5,476 nucleotides of DNA from Chloroflexota bacterium (GTDB lineage Bacteria > Chloroflexota > Chloroflexia > Thermomicrobiales > UBA6265): positions 1 through 5,476 of the forward strand of contig JAEVYR010000035.1 of NCBI GenBank assembly GCA_023392645.1, written 5' to 3'. Positions 4,694-5,476 of the stretch are shown one piece after another. Numbering within the stretch: position 1 is the stretch's first letter; the number at the start of each line of letters is the position of its first letter. The translations under genes were made by a program, and so were the position numbers. Under the pieces are notes generated by a model. The model was not told the DNA's origin. It did not search any database and saw only the letters and a list, made by a program, of their open reading frames with translations.

Positions 4694-5476
4694 CGGCGAC
4701 GACAAGGGCCACGACGATGGCCGCCGATGCAATCGCCGCCAGCCGAGCGATTCCGTCGGCCGTCGTCACGCCATACCGCAGCACGACCTCGATGTCGCCG
4801 CCTGGCGACGCGATCTCGATGTAGCCATCGCCTCCCCGTTCGACCGCAACGCTCTCACCGTTGACGGTCGCCTCCCATCGCGGGAACCAGTTCTGCCGCA
4901 CCCGGATGATCCCCGGCTCGCTGTCCTCGAAGGTCAGCGCGATGGTCTCACCATCGTCGCTGACGGTGACCGTGGCAGCATGATCGCCGTTCACGGTGGC
5001 GAGTCCGACCGGGTTCCGCACGACGTACACATCCCAGGCGCCGACCGAATCGACGCGCTCCAGGTCGGGCGAGGCCGCCGCGACGCGACGAGCGTCGTTC
5101 CCGGTGGTACGGTCGGCGACGTCGGTGGTCACCACCGCGCCGATGCCGTGCTCGTCGAGATAGTCGCGCGCCAGCGCCCGCGAAGGATCGGGGTAGAAGT
5201 GCCCCTGGCGATAGTCGTAAGGCCCCGCGTGCAGCCGGTGCCAGTACCAGAGCCAGTCGTTGTAGTAGAAACGGCGCTCGGGCGCGACCATCGGCGCCCA
5301 TAACTGCTCGTGCCAACTCAGGCGGGATCCAATGACGAGGATCGCGCTGCTTTCGGGCGCGCGAGCATCGGCCGCCGCGACGGCATCCTCGAACTGTCGC
5401 AACTCGATCGCGTTTTGCCCCTCGGTGCGCGGCACCTCGCGCAGACCTTGCTCGACCGCCGGGAACGGCCCCGCGC
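4662..5476 (-). CDS. C-terminal part of a YfhO-like multi-span membrane protein (5' end outside the window)
   Basis: The frame is open from the right edge to a TGA at 4662, so 270 C-terminal residues of a longer protein are visible. A GTG at 5435 is in frame, but no ribosome binding site or family argument makes it a start; the reading simply continues off the window. The visible part begins in a soluble segment with an unusual aromatic cluster (RFYYNDWLWYWHRLHAGPYD, about residues 68-87) and HFYPDPSRALARDYL. Then comes a beta-rich domain with NWFPRWEATVNGESV (about 195-209), which resembles the YYPGW-type block near the C-terminus of YfhO-family proteins. A membrane helix at about 242-261 (LAAIASAAIVVALVVAA) ends in RPIRRWVRR. 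By the positive-inside rule that tail is cytoplasmic and the beta domain external. YfhO-type proteins are linked to glycosylation of cell-wall polymers in Firmicutes; the role here is unknown. The assignment is from motif resemblance only. Confidence 0.75.
   Translation of the reverse strand, partial: AGPFPAVEQGLREVPRTEGQNAIELRQFEDAVAAADARAPESSAILVIGSRLSWHEQLWAPMVAPERRFYYNDWLWYWHRLHAGPYDYRQGHFYPDPSRALARDYLDEHGIGAVVTTDVADRTTGNDARRVAAASPDLERVDSVGAWDVYVVRNPVGLATVNGDHAATVTVSDDGETIALTFEDSEPGIIRVRQNWFPRWEATVNGESVAVERGGDGYIEIASPGGDIEVVLRYGVTTADGIARLAAIASAAIVVALVVAARPIRRWVRR

Noticed and set aside
4707..4722. GGCCA / TGGCC hairpin just after the thiamine-diphosphate enzyme stop, as a terminator
   Set aside because: The stem is only 5 bp, lies inside the coding region of the convergent gene and has no T-run after it.
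3368..4732. 454-codon minus-strand open frame opposite the thiamine-diphosphate enzyme
   Set aside because: The plus strand encodes an intact, well-known enzyme here, and the antisense product is a composition-driven shadow rich in R, D and G.
1..5476. CRISPR array, tRNA, rRNA, insertion sequence or attachment site
   Set aside because: I found no spaced direct repeats, no tRNA-like or conserved rRNA segments, no transposase-like protein and no terminal inverted repeats with target duplications.

Overview
The window is GC-rich bacterial DNA. Four genes are clearly supported, and a fifth may begin at the left edge. High GC, a probable TTG start, a CoxS/CoxM-type molybdenum hydroxylase pair and a YfhO-like membrane protein rich in Trp and Tyr would all fit a Chloroflexota-type bacterium (for example Thermomicrobiales). 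That placement is an inference from protein style, not a demonstrated assignment.

Left part (1-1704), minus strand: a two-gene transcription unit encodes a [2Fe-2S] small subunit (CoxS type, 1017-1520) followed by an FAD-binding medium subunit (CoxM type, 113-964). Together they would pass electrons from a molybdopterin large subunit (CoxL/XdhB type) to an acceptor. No large subunit is visible, so the substrate (CO, a purine, an aldehyde, an N-heterocycle or other) cannot be read here. The 112 bases after the medium subunit hold a weak hairpin and the possible start of another minus-strand gene running off the edge. The 184-base leader before the small subunit carries a 17-base near-perfect palindrome and a strong C5/G5 hairpin.

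Middle (1705-3052): a minus-strand gene of about 403 codons encodes an unrecognised protein with a PD-(D/E)xK-nuclease-like signature (NPD, then VDAK 17 residues on). A 136-base divergent intergenic region separates it from the next gene. It contains a good sigma70-like promoter pointing to the minus strand (TTGACG, 17 nt, TGAAAT) with an interrupted palindrome over its -10/start region.

Right part (3053-5476): a plus-strand gene encodes a complete 546-residue thiamine-diphosphate enzyme of the acetolactate synthase/2-oxo acid decarboxylase superfamily. It converges on, and overlaps by 32 bases, the 3' end of a minus-strand gene whose 5' part lies outside the window. That gene's visible 270 residues look like the C-terminal exported beta domain and last membrane helix of a YfhO-like multi-span membrane protein.

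The genes do not form one evident pathway. The molybdenum hydroxylase pair is a functional unit; the nuclease-like protein, the thiamine-diphosphate enzyme and the membrane protein look like independent neighbours. I see no mobile element, CRISPR array, tRNA or rRNA. The least explained item is the PD-(D/E)xK-like protein.
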